A stretch of 64,000 nt of DNA from positions 1,426,001 to 1,490,000 of the forward strand of contig NC_082409.1 in the NCBI RefSeq assembly GCF_004011695.2. The letters run 5' to 3'. The stretch is from Ascochyta rabiei (lineage: Eukaryota; Ascomycota; Dothideomycetes; Pleosporales; Didymellaceae). Positions 22,127 to 35,633 of this stretch are shown here, one piece after another. Within the stretch, counting starts at the first letter, position 1. The number at the start of each line of letters is the position of its first letter. A program made the translations under genes and the position numbers. Under the pieces are notes generated by a model, which worked only from the letters and a program-made list of their open reading frames with translations, had not been told where the DNA came from and did not search any database.

Positions 22127-22503
22127 ACAGTGAGTACTGAAGTAGTTTCGAGTGTGGAAAAAGACATGATCGAAGCTGTTTGCAGGGAGCACCGTCTGAT
22201 CAGCCATGTCAGGGGTAAACACTCAGTACTGTGCCGTGGATTGGCAAACACGGATGTTCGTCTTGATTTATCATGTTGAGTGGAAGGTCAAGATGTGGTC
22301 GAGGACTGCTTATGTGAAGGGCGGCCGCAGCGCCAAGAGAATAAGTCGCGCTAGAGCCGTGGTTCTTTGAGAGGCAGTCGCCGCCCGTCGCGAACGAGAC
22401 AAGGAGGACGACACTCCCCGACCTCACCTCCCCCACCCCACTCACTCTCTCAACATCGCTGTCGGCCCGCGCGTGTTGCGTTATACCCATCCCTGACGCG
22501 AAC
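22127..22503. other. intergenic, RPB2 promoter
   Basis: 377 bp ending in a C-rich leader (about 22420-22450) just before the RPB2 ATG. No other feature seen. Confidence 0.5.
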
Positions 22504-25500
22504 ATGGCTGACCAATACACGGACGACTTCGCGATGGAGGAGTACGAAGACGAAGAGGATGATGGAGCCATCACCTCTGAGGACTGCTGGGCCGTCATCA
22601 GCTCGTTCTTCGACACAAAGGGCCTGGTTTCGCAGCAGCTGGACTCGTACGACGAATTTACACGCAACACAATACAAGACATAGTCAAGGAGAACGGCAG
22701 CGTCATCCTCGAGCAGAACACGCCCTACAACCCAGACGAGGACGTCGACCCCATCATCAAGCGCCGCTACGAGATCAAGTTCGGCCGCGTGTACCTGGCG
22801 CGGCCCACCCACACCGAAGGCGATGGCACAACCGTGCAGCTCTACCCGCACGAGGCACGTCTGCGCAACCTCACCTACTCCGGTGCCATGCTGGCAGACA
22901 TCGAGAACCGCATCATGGTCGCCCGCGAGACCACGGCACCTGCCGAAGACGACGATGACGAGGTCGAGGGCCAAGGAGGCGGTGTTACACAGATTAGGTG
23001 GGACCGCGAAGATATCCCCATGGACAGCGATGAGTCGGCACGCGTCTTCATAGGAAAGCTGCCTGTCATGCTGCGCTCAGAACTCTGCCATCTGCGTGGG
23101 CAAAACGATGAGGCGCTCTTTGGCCTCAACGAGTGCCCCTACGACCAGGGTGGCTACTTCGTTATCAACGGCAGTGAAAAGGTCCTGATCGCACAAGAAC
23201 GCAGTGCTGCGAACATCGTTCAGGTCTTCCGAAAGAAGCAGGGTCCCATTCCTTGGATCGCCGAGATTAGAAGTGCTGTCGAAAAGGGAACGCGCCTTAT
23301 TTCCTCGTTCAACATCAAGTGGGCTGAGAACTCGCTGGCTAGCGGCAAGCGTATGCCTGGACCTTTTGCATACGCCACACTCCCCTACATCAAGGCCGAT
23401 GTTCCCATGGCCATTGTCTTCCGTGCGCTTGGTATCGTTTCCGACGAGGAGATCCTCGGACACATTGTATACGACCGCACAGATACCCAGATGCTGGAGC
23501 TGCTCAAGCCCAGCATCGAGGAAGGTTCCGTGGTGCAGGACCGCGAGTCCGCGCTCGACTTCATCGCCAAGCGTGGAGCCACACAAGGAACAAAAGACAG
23601 GCGTCTCAAGTTCGCCAAGGATATCATGCAGCGCGAGTTCCTGCCTCACATCTCGCAGAGAGAAGGACAGGATACTCGCAAAGCCTACTTCTTTGGTTAC
23701 ATGATCCACCGCATGTTGCAGTGTGTCCTGGGTCGCCGAGATGAGGACGATCGTGACCACTTTGGAAAGAAGCGTCTCGATCTTGCAGGGCCGCTGATTG
23801 CGAACTTGTTCCGCATTCTCTTCCTGAAGTTGACCAAGGACGTCTATAAATACCTCCAGAGGTGCGTCGAGAACAACCAAGACTTCAACGTGCAGATGGC
23901 TGTCAAGGCCAGCATTATCACCAACGGCCTCAAGTACTCTCTCGCTACGGGAAACTGGGGTGATCAGAAGAAAGCAGCGTCCGCAAAGGCTGGTGTCTCG
24001 CAGGTGTTGAACCGATACACCTACGCTTCAACATTGTCCCATTTGCGTCGAACAAACACACCAGTTGGTCGTGACGGCAAGCTTGCAAAGCCCCGTCAAT
24101 TGCACAACAGTCATTGGGGTCTTGTCTGCCCTGCCGAGACACCTGAAGGACAGGCCTGCGGTCTGGTCAAGAACTTGTCTTTGATGTGCTACGTCAGTGT
24201 TGGTAGCGACGCTGGGCCAATCTCCGACTTCATGAGCCAAAGGAACATGCAGCTCCTCGAGGAGTACGACCAGAATCAGAACCCTGATGCTACCAAAGTC
24301 TTCGTTAACGGTGTGTGGGTCGGTGTCCACTCCAACGCACAGCAGCTTGTATCAACCGTGCAAGAACTGCGACGAAACGGGACACTGTCTTACGAGATGA
24401 GTTTGATTCGTGATATCCGTGACCGAGAGTTCAAGATCTTCACTGATGCTGGACGTGTCATGAGACCCTTGTTCGTCGTTGAGAGCGACGTTCGCAAGCC
24501 CAATCGCAATCACCTTGTCTTCAGCCAGAGCCACTACAACAAGCTGGTCGAAGAACAGCAAGCGCAAGCTGCGGCAGGTGTTGGTGAGGAAGAGAAGACC
24601 GAGCTCACGTACGGCTGGAAGGGGCTTATCCAGGACGGAGTCATTGAATATCTCGATGCTGAAGAAGAAGAGACTGCCATGATTGTCATGTCGCCCGAGG
24701 ATCTCGGCGAGTGGCGCGACATGAAGATGGGTATCCCACAAGATGCTCGCAACCCTCAAGGAAAGGACCGTCTTGCACGTATCAAGCCCAAGCCAGATCC
24801 TCGCATTCACGCCTACACGCATTGCGAGATTCATCCTGCCATGATTCTTGGTATCTGTGCCAGTATCATCCCCTTCCCGGATCACAACCAGTCGCCCCGT
24901 AACACGTACCAATCCGCTATGGGTAAGCAAGCCATGGGTGTCGCTCTGACCAACTACGCTCTCCGTATGGAAACCATGATGAACGTCCTTTATTATCCCC
25001 AAAAGCCACTTGCCACAACACGGTCTATGGAGTACCTCAAGTTCCGTGAGCTGCCCGCTGGACAGAATGCTATTGTTGCCATTGCCTGTTACTCCGGTTA
25101 CAATCAGGAAGATTCCGTCATTATGAACCAGAGCAGTATCGATCGTGGACTCTTCAGGTCTCTGTTTTACCGAGCATATACCGAGCAGGAGAAGAGAATT
25201 GGTGTCAACGTTCTGGAACAGTTCGAGAAGCCAACACGTGCAGACACCCTGAGGCTCAAAGGTGGTACTTATGACAAGCTCGACGACGATGGTGTTGTTG
25301 CGCCTGGTGTGCGTGTCTCTGGTGACGACATCATCATCGGTAAGACTGCACCCATCGCCGCTGATGCTCAGGAGATGGGACAGAAGACATCGCTGCACAC
25401 AAAGCGTGATGTGTCTACTCCTCTTCGTAGCACAGAAAACGGTATCGTTGATCAGGTTCTTTTCACCACCAACACTGAAGGTCTGCGATTCGTCAAGGTC

Positions 25501-26339
25501 CGTACACGAACAACCAAGGTGCCGCAGATTGGTGACAAATTCGCGTCTCGTCACGGACAGAAGGGAACCATCGGTATTACCTACAGGCAAGAGGACATGC
25601 CCTTCACAAGAGACGGTCTCACCCCCGACCTTGTTATCAACCCTCACGCCATTCCATCTCGTATGACGATTGCCCATTTGGTCGAGTGTCTGCTGTCCAA
25701 AGTCGGTGCCATCACCGGACGCGAAGGTGATGCTACGCCTTTCACTGATGTCACCGTTGATCAGATCTCTGAGTTGCTTGAAGAGGCCGGCTACCAGAAG
25801 CGTGGCCTCGAAATCATGTACAACGGACACACTGGCAAGAAGATGCGCACACAGATCTTCTTGGGTCCCACCTACTACCAGCGCCTGAGGCATATGGTCG
25901 ACGACAAGATCCACGCGCGTGCCCGTGGTCCCCTCCAGATTCTGACTCGCCAGCCTGTCGAAGGTCGTGCTAGGGATGGTGGTCTGCGTTTCGGAGAAAT
26001 GGAGCGTGATTGTATGATCGCTCATGGTGCTGCTGCTTTTCTCAAGGAGCGTCTATTCACAGTCTCGGATGCGTACACGGTTCACGTCTGCGACATCTGT
26101 GGTCTGATGAGCCCTATTGCGTGAGTAGTCTTGTTTTATCGAATCCTTGACGTCTTCCACTAACAGCTACCAGCCAACTCAAGCAAGGCAAATACGAATG
26201 CCGTCCCTGCCACAACAAGACGCGCATCTCGCAAATCCACATCCCTTACGCCGCTAAGCTTCTCTTCCAGGAACTCCTCGCTATGAATATCGCCACTCGC
26301 ATGTTCACCACTCGTTCCGGCCTCAGTGTCCGCGACTAG
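22504..26339 (+). CDS. RPB2: RNA polymerase II second-largest subunit
   Basis: Exons 22504-26120 and 26174-26339 give 1260 residues. Rpb2 forms half of the Pol II active-site cleft. Clear family blocks: [25 protein letters not shown] (quoted in part as [11 protein letters not shown]), [72 protein letters not shown], and the C-terminal zinc ribbon CDIC ... CRPC, whose two halves are joined by the 53-nt intron (donor GTGAGT, acceptor TACCAG, phase 2). The C-terminus is [19 protein letters not shown] followed by a short tail. The acidic N-terminus ([14 protein letters not shown]) is normal. Single-copy and widely used for fungal phylogeny, so it is the best taxonomic marker in this window. Confidence 0.98.
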
Positions 26340-27623
26340 AAGGCGCATATCGGGCACTCGGTACATGCAGCACAGAGCCGCGACTGTGTCACAGCCGTCC
26401 ATGGGAATGAAGCATCACATCTTTAGCGATAGCACGCGGGCTCTTCGCGATGTTAGTCGTGGCTTCTTCCGTAGTGGTAGTGCTGATCTTGACCGTAGGG
26501 GACGGTGCGAGGCGTGGACGGAATCTATCGTTTATTCTCTTCTTCCAAGAAATCTTCTCCTGAAGAATCACGGTTGCGCAGAAAACACAGCGGCATCTGG
26601 GCGAAACTGTTCAGCTGGAGGAGAAGACGTATACCACAAAAGCCGTCGAAAGACACAACAAAACCTGTTTCAGTACGTGGGATGATTTGCATGGCCTGGA
26701 GTTTTGGAGTCCCAAGCGAGAAGTTTGACAGACTCGTTGGCTTTCACTGGAAGTCACTGCTTCGATGGGGCAACGCATTGCCAACAACCAGAATGGGCAC
26801 GTCCTCTTGTATACCTATACCAAAGTATAAAGACTGAAATACACGTCTGCATATTCATATTCTTCCCCTGATCTGTTCACACGTACCATACCCGCGCGAT
26901 GTGTGTCGGGACGCAATCGATCTCGCGTGTACCTACTCGAAGACAGTCCGCACGTGCTACACCGCGTCTTTCCAACACCTTCCAAACCAAGGCAAGCATA
27001 GACACACGACGCGATATATTCGCCCTATTCTACTTCGACTTCCATCTTCCATCTTCCCCATCCCACATCCATACACAGCCACCCAAGGCCCAGAAACCAG
27101 CAGAAACCCTCGCATTAGAACGAATACCCACGCAACCCAGCAAAAACCGCACCTTCACACCAAAACATCTCCTCGACTTTGCTACGCACGATCCTCGCCC
27201 GACATCCTTGTATGCTCGTTCTCAGCCTCGCATGCGGCTGGAAGACAGATCCATGGCCACGGACCTGCATGCACGACGCATCAAAGGCCCGATTCCACGC
27301 GCTGACCGGACCAATTGATCCCCGTCCATGCAACGCAACACGCGCATGAGCCATGAGAGAGGTGTGGAAGTGGCTTATACTACGTGCTCGCGTTTGTATA
27401 TCCGTGCAGGAGGGCCGATTGCGCCTCCGCGCTAGGAGAGATTTCAGTGGTGAGTGCATAGGGTCTGGTGGTGGCTGCATGGTTGGTCAGGGTGGAATAG
27501 TGCTTGTTTCGCCTCTAGCGACGAGTGTGGGACCGTTCTTGCATAAGGAGAGAGTTATAGTACAGGGCTGGTTCAAGAGATATAGCATCCATGCTCTAGA
27601 CGTCATGTTGTGGAAAAGCTCGT
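26340..27623. other. intergenic, convergent 3' regions of RPB2 and cyp6
   Basis: 1.28 kb without a supported gene. Open frames of 110-139 codons at 26505-27318 have no recognisable domains, and their opposite frames are equally open. The stretch around 26815-26870 is AT-rich. Confidence 0.45.
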
Positions 27624-29193
27624 TTAACGTCTTCTCTCCCCATCGTCTCGCTTGGGTCTGTCTCGACTCCGATCCCGTCTGCTTTCGCGACGCCTGTCAG
27701 GACTACGGCTTCGCTCTCTCCGGTTGGATTCGTACCGGCCGTCGTCGCGATCCCTGCGGTCGCGTTGTGGACTGCGACTGCGGTTGCGCTTGTATCGATC
27801 GTCGTGGTACTCTTCTCTCCGCTCACGTCGCTGTGCGCCATCTCGTCTCCTCTCCTTGTCATCCCGGGCCTTACTCTCCTGCGGTGCGACATCACGATCG
27901 ACTACAAGGTTGTTGACGACAGAATCCGAGACTATGTCTCGACCTCCTCTGCCACGGTACTGCGTCTTCTTCTCCAGGTTGTCGATACCACCAAACCCAC
28001 CTGCTGCTCGTCTCCGCTTCTTGTTGGTGATATCCCGCCAGTCATCGGCAATCTTGGACACACTCTGAGAAAAGTCGACGTGGATGCGGTGATCGTCGAT
28101 CAAGACGCCGTCCATCTTGAAGTAGGCTTGTTCGCACTCCTTTTGGTTTGAGTACTCGATGAAGGCGTACTGCAGACTGTCGCCAGTACGCTTGTCCCTG
28201 ATAACTTCACATCCCATTATCTTGCCGAATCGTGAGAAGATGAGTTCCAGGTCTTCATCCTGCGTGACGGGATTGAGCTTGCAGACGAACAGCACGTTCT
28301 CAGGAGGTGCGACCTCGGCAAATGGCAAATCGCCAACCATCTCAAGAGTGAGGGCTTGTGCGCGGGCCTCGCGTTCCCTTCGAACCTTCTCCAGCGCTTC
28401 TGGGTCATTCTCCTCCTCGAGGTTCTCATCGTGAGCAACACGGACTGTTGCAAGTTGCGCCGCAGAGGGGAGAGGGCTCTCTGGTGGCTCTATGAGACCG
28501 ATAGGATCGTCGTAGGGGTCGTCGAGCACAACAGTGTGCAGAATGCGGATGTCTTTGAGCGGCTGGCCCTTGTCGTCGACGTACGCTGTGTTAATCTTCT
28601 CGAGCGCATCGAAACCTTCAACGACTGTACCGAATATGGCAGCCTTACCGTCCAAGAAGTCGATGTTTGGGCCGAGTGTGATGATGAACTGGCTGCCTGC
28701 GAATCGTTCGTCAGGGTTCTCTGGATTTGGCGCTGTGGCCATGCTGACGGTGCCCATCTCCGCATGCTTCAGGTGGTGCTTGATTTCTGGTACAAAGTTC
28801 TTCTTTGCCGTGTCTGTGGGATCAAGCAAGCCCCAGATTGAGCGACCGCCATCACTGTCCTTGGATCCTGGACCGACGGGATCGCCAGTCTGGAAGGAGA
28901 AGTTGGGCTGGACGCTATGCACAGGCGCGAAGTTGTAGTACTTCGATTTGCATAGCTTGAGAAAGCTGAATGTGACAAGCTGTCAGTGGCTGTCGTGTGC
29001 TCAGCGTGCGTCTAAAGACAGCGGAATAAGGTGTACAGATACAGCGATAGCGAGAAATCCATCATGAGCGACGGAAACAACATAGGGCGCGTGTAGGGAT
29101 TGAAGCGACTTACTTCTCACAGCATTTTGGCGCGTCATCTACCAGAAGATCAATGGTAATGTCACCAAGTGACGTCTCAAGCAGCACAGACAT
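27624..29193 (-). CDS. cyp6: PPIL4-type cyclophilin with RRM
   Basis: Exons 29193-29114 and 28965-27624 (148-nt intron) give 473 residues. The N-terminal cyclophilin-like domain starts [17 protein letters not shown] and includes [19 protein letters not shown] and [11 protein letters not shown]; it resembles the PPIL4 group, which lacks some catalytic residues of CypA (the usual Phe-x-Arg site reads HSVQPNF). An RNA-recognition motif follows (about 245-325; [20 protein letters not shown] as RNP2, YAFIEYSNQ as RNP1). The C-terminus is Arg/Ser/Asp-rich ([20 protein letters not shown]), as in splicing-associated proteins. Joining the first exon restores [14 protein letters not shown]. Nuclear role in splicing is inferred from the family. 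Confidence 0.92.
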
Positions 29194-31905
29194 GGTTTGG
29201 GCGCGGACGTGTTGAGGCAAAAGTGAAGTCGCGACAGCTTCAACAGCTGATGCGCGCTAATATGGCTTAGTCAGCGGTGACCCAATCCAACTCCCCTCCT
29301 CTCTTGGCACGTATGAAGTTGCACGACTCTCGACTGACATGTCTCGCAAGTCGCTGTCATTATTTTTGAGCAACGTCTACCAGCATTTGACATCTCACCT
29401 AGCACGCTGACTGGAGGCGCGTCGCGCTAGTGAGACAATGCAATCATATCTCAGCGCGCCTCGAGACTGCGATCTTCGACAGGCCTCATCTAAGCTGTTT
29501 GCACTGCGTTTGTGCATCGCTGTTACGGGACAGACAATTTGGTATGCCACATGCATGCTGTCTGCCTAGGCGACTGTGGAGAAGAGCCCGGAGACAATGT
29601 TGTGCGGCCTGTCGAAAAGGACACTGGTTATCTGATAGGCTTAGGGTCGCTGCTTCTTCCTACAATCGCGATCCGAATCCGCCATGATGAACGGGCAACC
29701 GAACCGGTAAAGCGATCTTCATATCCTGGCTCTTACATCACCGATCTTCACCGGTACCTGCAAGCTGCAAGCCGCATCCTGCAACCACTAGCCTACCCGC
29801 TTGGCCTAATCCTCGTTTGAGAGGGATGCAAATGTCCGTTGCCTTGTCTATCCCCATGGCTGCGACTTGTCGTCTCTACCATCGAAGCGTTCGACAGGTT
29901 TGCTCTAGGTCCTTGACTCCGTGTCTTCACTGGTAGCATCAAAGCACGGGTTGCTGCGACAGGAAGCTGACGTATGGGCACCACATGAGCAGCTACAGCA
30001 CATGCGTACCACTGCTGCCCAAGATCTGGAAAGATGGACGCCGCTCATCTTGTTTCACATCAGCATTGCGTTGTACACTATGGCAGTAATGGCTTCAAGG
30101 GTTGCTTCACAGATCTCCTTTCAACCCTCTCCATGGGGGACGTTGTTCATGCTTCACGTTCGATCGCACTGAACAATGCTGTGGAACTCGACCCGCAGAA
30201 CCGGGAAGGATCAAGATTGTCACCCAGTCGATAGAGCCCACGACTGCAACCGCGACGATTCGCTTGTGCACATTTTGTTTGCTACGCAGTCTTGGCGCTC
30301 GGCCATTACTGGCGAAGTGGTCATGATCCTGGCTGTGCAAAGACGGCTTTGTATCGCCGCGCTCGATCTAAGTACTTGCGTATATTCGATTGCTAAATCG
30401 GCGGTTCGAACTGTGCACTAGCTTCTGTTCGACTGCAAGATATGTTGATGTCAGTCGGCAACAAAAGCGGTCTAGGATCGCCGTGAAGCTTTTGAGTGGC
30501 GTATTGTCTTGTGCCAGGAATTCACGCATCTGCTGCGCCCTAAGCCGGTACAGTCGTGCATGCCGCCAGCAACCTGTGCTTTCTCTTCCCAAACGTTGTA
30601 TCACCAGCACTGCAAATCCCCAGATACCAGTCGATTCGTTCACGGCAGCTATACTCGTTCAGGCTAACGCAGGGCTCTGTCAGACAGTCGTGGTTAGAAG
30701 TCGCACTGCATTCTTCCCGGGCCTGCTCCGACTGGGACATCCTTACAGTGTTCATGTCCTCTACACGGTAAGTTGCCACCCGCAGAAATACGTGCAGATG
30801 AGCTGCATAAAGCTCGCTTTCGCTTCCAGCTCACGACTTGCACCGGCCATTTGAGGACAATAGCAGGGGTCTCGTCCGATCTTCCTAGAGGTACAAAGTT
30901 GAGCTGTGATAATCAAGTCTTCCAAGATCAAGCACAAAACGCGCACAACACGTATCGGACTTCCTTTGGTGGCCATCTGATGTGACAGCCCTCGGGCCGC
31001 CATCGATCTTCAAGTTTTGCACCTCACTTGGATGTAGGCTCGATACTCCAACGCGGTCTGGTAGGATAAGATGACAAGTTGACAGGTCCCCCGCTTCCCC
31101 GGTGTGTTTTGTGTTCCAGATGCAAACACCATTTACTTGTTAAAACACACCATGCGTTCGGGTACGAGATGCGACCATCTTCAGGGATGCTCTTAGAGCT
31201 TTATGGTGCTTTATGGTGCTCATCATCAGAAAATCTTCATCGAAAATGCGAGTGCTTGTATATTTCGTTCCCGCTGCCTCCAGGTACCTTAGAGGTCATG
31301 ACATTCCTTGAATCACCACAAGAAGGGACTTTACTCTGTGCTAGGTGCCACTTCCAACCTTTCGAAATCGTATGTTCCAAACCTTGGAGGTGTGTGCTAT
31401 CATACCCTGCACATTGCAGGGGCCTCTGCGCCTGCCCGCGTTGTGCCCTCCAAAGTGGTCGACGTGCAAACACTCAAGTTATTCGCTAGCTTTGTGGTTC
31501 TATAGGTACCGCATCAATCGCCGCTTTGCTCTGTCTTGTATCAGGTCTCAGACCACGCCAACCAGGACTTCTCTCAGCAAACAGTTATTGCTGACCCATG
31601 ACTGGTTTTGAACCGCGTCCTTACATCCCTTACGATCTCGGTTATAAACTCTTGACCTTCTCACGCCTGCTCTAATCGTATTTCGTTGGCCGGCGAATTT
31701 TTCTAGCCTGAGTGCTTTCTGTTTTGGCGGATTACTTGATTTCATCAGAACACCACGCCTGAGAGACCTTAGATTGTCACGCCGACTTTGGCAGTGAGAC
31801 AATTGTTCTAGGAACAGCCAAGGAAGATCGTATACATATCGTAGGTAGACAGCCTGAGAGTATGGACTGGCGCTCGTATGTCTAACACTTGACACAGACA
31901 TTGTC
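29194..31905. other. 2.7-kb gene-poor stretch
   Basis: No supported gene. Many frames of 60-150 codons overlap on both strands without any domain, splice logic or consistent codon pattern; a few blocks (for example 30034-30234, plus) have mildly protein-like composition. No terminal repeats, target-site duplications or transposase motifs were noticed. It could be a long promoter of the Zn2Cys6 gene or decayed sequence. Confidence 0.4.
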
Positions 31906-33642
31906 ATGTCGCTCTTACGTTGCGACGGCCCGCGCCGTTTCTCGCGTCCTGCATCTGCCCGAACCTTCCCGGAGACTTACTACAACGAACACCATACACC
32001 CATTGATTACACACGAGCTGATCACTATGCCTATCCTATGGGAGGCCCGGTGAGCGGTCTGCGTCCGCGATCTCATATGGATCGAGAGGATTTCGAGGTA
32101 GAGCAAACAAGCCCACGACGCCGTATAGCAGTGGCAGTAAGTCCAAACTTATCTAATTCCGCCTTGCTTCGGCTTTCAACTGCGATACGTCATAATGCGA
32201 CCGTCGTGCATTCGGCATCAAGACTGAACAACAACAGCTGACAACGCCTACAGTGTGCACGCTGTCGCAAAAGGAAGATCCGCTGCAGTGGAGATAAAGG
32301 GGATGGTGTCAGTTGCTATAACTGCAGGCAAGCTGGCGTTGATCCAAGTCAGTGCCAGTTCCATAGAGTGAGAAGGACCATTCTCTTTTCTAGGCCATGC
32401 TAACCATGATAGGTCGGATCTGACCACGTCCACAAAGTCCTGGATAACTTCAGCATGGCGCAAAGCCTTGCTAGCATGGCATCAGCCCAAGATATGGTGC
32501 CATTGTATCCTGCTAACGGAAATCCGTCCTATCATCGCACCATGCAGAGCCAGCAATATCCTCAACTGGAATACAAATCCCGATACCCTCAACTCATCGA
32601 AACAAAGCCGACATACAATTCTGAATGGTCCGTTGCATATGGAGAAGACACATCACCTGTAGAGTCGTACTCTCTTGACCAGTCCTTGACCTATCCACTT
32701 GCACCAACAGCGGCGGCAGCTTCGAACCTAGACGGCTCTCCATATCGCTGGACGCACCCTACTTCACGCTCTATGCAATCTCAAGCAAACTATTACTCTG
32801 ACTACGGACACTCTTGCATAATAGGCGGCTTGTCGTATCCACAGTCAAACTTCCAACCACCAGCTCCAGCCGAGCCAACTTCGCCGCTCAACATGTCTTC
32901 TCTGCAATTGACGTTGCCCGAGAGACCTCGTCAGCGACAATCGCAGCCAACCGAGATCCCCCTCGCACCGCGCAGACGGCTCCCTGCACCACAGCCCCGT
33001 CCAAGTCACGGTTTGCACCATGCACTGGATCAGCAACAGGACCAGCGCCTACGTTCATCTCAAACAGTCGCTACACCATCATTTAATAACGTAACACCGT
33101 CTCTCATGAGTCCACCATCATTCAATAGATCTCTGTTACCATGGACGACCGCCAACGAAAACTTGATGAACGTTGTCAATGAGACAACGACTACTGCTAC
33201 GGCACCAACCACTGCCCTGGCGCCGGCAGACACTGCAGACACCTCGTCAAGCTTCGTTTGCACCCCATCTGCGGACATTACAGCTACCTCAACAGGATCT
33301 GCTCCACCAACCGAGCTCAACTTCAGCACCTCACTGCTTTTGGATCCATCGACCATGTCTGCACCTACGCCGCCTGCATACTCCAACTTCAGAGAGTCTC
33401 GAGATCCTTCAAAACCTTCGACAACCCAGCTTCCATGCAACAATTCTACTACAAACCTGTACACCTATGATGGTGGTACGAGGAGACCCTCTTTCCCTGA
33501 CAATGAATCCTCTAGCAATCTCGTCAGCGGGCACCCGTACACGCCTTTGAATCAGACCACAAACGTACCAGCCATGGAGAACATGATGTCGAAATCGTTT
33601 GAGCGCCGTAACTTGTTGTCAAAACTCGCCAGCAGCTCCTGA
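31906..33642 (+). CDS. Zn(II)2Cys6 transcription factor
   Basis: Exons 31906-32136, 32254-32367 and 32413-33642 give 524 residues. Exon 2 is almost exactly the zinc cluster: Cys78, 81, 88, 98, 101 and 111 (C-X2-C-X6-C-X9-C-X2-C-X9-C), starting CARCRKRKIRCSG. The linkers are slightly longer than average but within the Gal4-type family. The rest is Ser/Thr/Pro/Gln-rich and disordered; no fungal-specific middle homology domain is visible, so this is a short member. Introns are 117 and 45 nt. It is presumably a DNA-binding regulator in the nucleus; its targets are unknown. It stands alone among gene-poor stretches, not in a biosynthetic cluster. Confidence 0.85.
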
Positions 33643-35633
33643 GCACACTTTCAAAAAGCACAGTCTTGCTGTTCCCTCCGGTGCTGCAGGCTGTTCAGCT
33701 TGTTCGCGCATCACGTTCATATGCTGGTTTTCAAACTCTTTCTGGAGTTTCTTGTCAATCTTATCAGGTCATCCTATCTTCACACCATATGATTATTGCT
33801 CAAACGAACCGTCTCGGCGGTGAAATGCTTCAATAGTTCGCATCCATTGGCGTCCCAAAAATCCGATTCCTGTGTCTTTACAGGGTTTTCAACGCATCTA
33901 CACTTCGCAAGACAAAGTCCACAGGGCCACATTTCATTTATCATCTATTGATCTCAGCACTATATCCATCTCCTTAGTTGGCATTACCATTGTGCATTTT
34001 CAGTGAGGCGGCGCAGCAGCCGCAGCAGCATCAGGGCTTTATGCTGCCTTCTTCTACGATCACAACGTCATCCTCGTCACCTTGCTCTGCAGGTTGTTGA
34101 CACACGCCAGGGCCACTCATTTGTTCTGTCTTTCATTCCCGTCATCTGCAAAAGATCTGCTGTAATTTTGAACTACGGTTCACGGAAAATGATATGCGCA
34201 TGTGCTATCCTGACATCAGAAAAATCATGCACTGTGTCTGCACAAATTCAACGCGCTGATAGCATCTAATGACGTTTCCGGTGAATTACTATGTACCTAA
34301 TCTGTGGAGAGTCCAATTGACATGACCGCTGTTCACAGCATTCGCGTTATCTGCGCCTCGCTCAGCACAAGCATCTATCTTCTTCCAAGCCTTGTACCAC
34401 GACCCCTGACGACCCCTGCCCTCGCACCTCCAACTTCCCACACATCCCTTCCTTCCAGCCCCACGAATTCACCGCCCCCACACCACACCACCCAACCAAC
34501 TTCCGCTTTCATACCGACCCCCACTTAGCACGTACACAGCAGCCAAAGTAGCAGACAGATGCCTGTCTCAACTTATGCACGATGCGGTAACGTCCCATCA
34601 CTCTCCCAGTCTAGACCGGCACTGCAGGACACTGCAGGATGCTGCAGGGGTAAGGGTGGGCTCAGATGTGACGGCGGCTCATTCCTGGGCTTCGGTCGCA
34701 CAGTGGAGGTCACGCGTAGTGCAAGGCATGTATACCGGTGTTACATGCATCTGACGTGCCGAAAAGGGTCGCTCAAAATGGTGAGTCCTTGTTGGTGAAA
34801 GAGATCGAAACACGAAGAGAGTAGTGTGTTTTTGATGCAATAAACAGCGAGTATAATGTGCGAATTAGGTTTTGGCTCCGTCAAAAAGGGGTCATAAGCG
34901 GTTCGCTGTGTAGGAAATGATGAACGAGATGAACAGGCCTTGCGACGATCTTTGACGTGAGCACGGGTTTCGACGTTTTATTTTTCTGTGCAGGTTGCTT
35001 GGACATTCGAAAATGTGAGAGGTACCATGAAAATAAGTTTATTTCTTGCCAACAAGATCGTCGCCCTGACTATTCTCCACGTGATAAAAGCATACATTGA
35101 GCGAGATGTGTCTAGTCATTGCAGATCGGCAGGTGATTGAAATTACCTCGAACCCTATATTCTAATGCGGAATTGAGTATATGTCAACTGGCAGAAGGTA
35201 GAGGCGCGGAACATGTCTAAAAGAACAAGTCAGCTAGTGCACTCTATGCAAAGGAGAACAGCTTGTGCACACTCAGCTGAACATTCATATTGTTCTTCTG
35301 TTTTTCAAAAATCAGTTACCCTGATGGTGACGCTTCAAGTCGGAGCCTTTGTTCCAGTGTAAACAGATCGAATTAATGTATCATTCACAATCGAATTCTA
35401 GACTTTCCAGGCACTGACCACCAGAGCGAGAATTGTCGCCTCTTACATGCATGTATACGTTCGAACTTGGCCATGCTTTCCTAGCGAAAGCACAATCTTC
35501 ATTCGGTGACTTGTTGAACGAGTCACCGAGATTGCTTTCAAATTGCTTTATATTTCCTGTGAAGTGACCAGATTTCCCGGAGCGACACGTCTACCCTATT
35601 CATTTAATATGGTACGGGCGGAAAGTGTCAACC
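33643..35633. other. 2-kb gene-poor stretch with a possible short exon
   Basis: Mostly featureless. A C-rich leader-like tract at about 34400-34540 precedes an 79-codon frame at 34559-34798 that ends at a GTGAGT donor (34781), with three CTGCAGG units at 34622-34650. It could be a first exon or a non-coding transcript, but no partner exon was found. AT content rises towards 35000-35560. Confidence 0.35.

Noticed and set aside
24352..26025. 557-codon minus-strand frame opposite RPB2
   Set aside because: It is the shadow of a highly conserved gene; codon bias of RPB2 keeps the opposite frame open. No own start context or domain.
26899..27480. Open frames of 121-139 codons on both strands
   Set aside because: Mutually overlapping, low-information sequence between two convergent genes.
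30390..31640. tRNA-like GGTTCGAAC and GGTTTTGAACC patches
   Set aside because: No matching acceptor or anticodon stems could be drawn around them.
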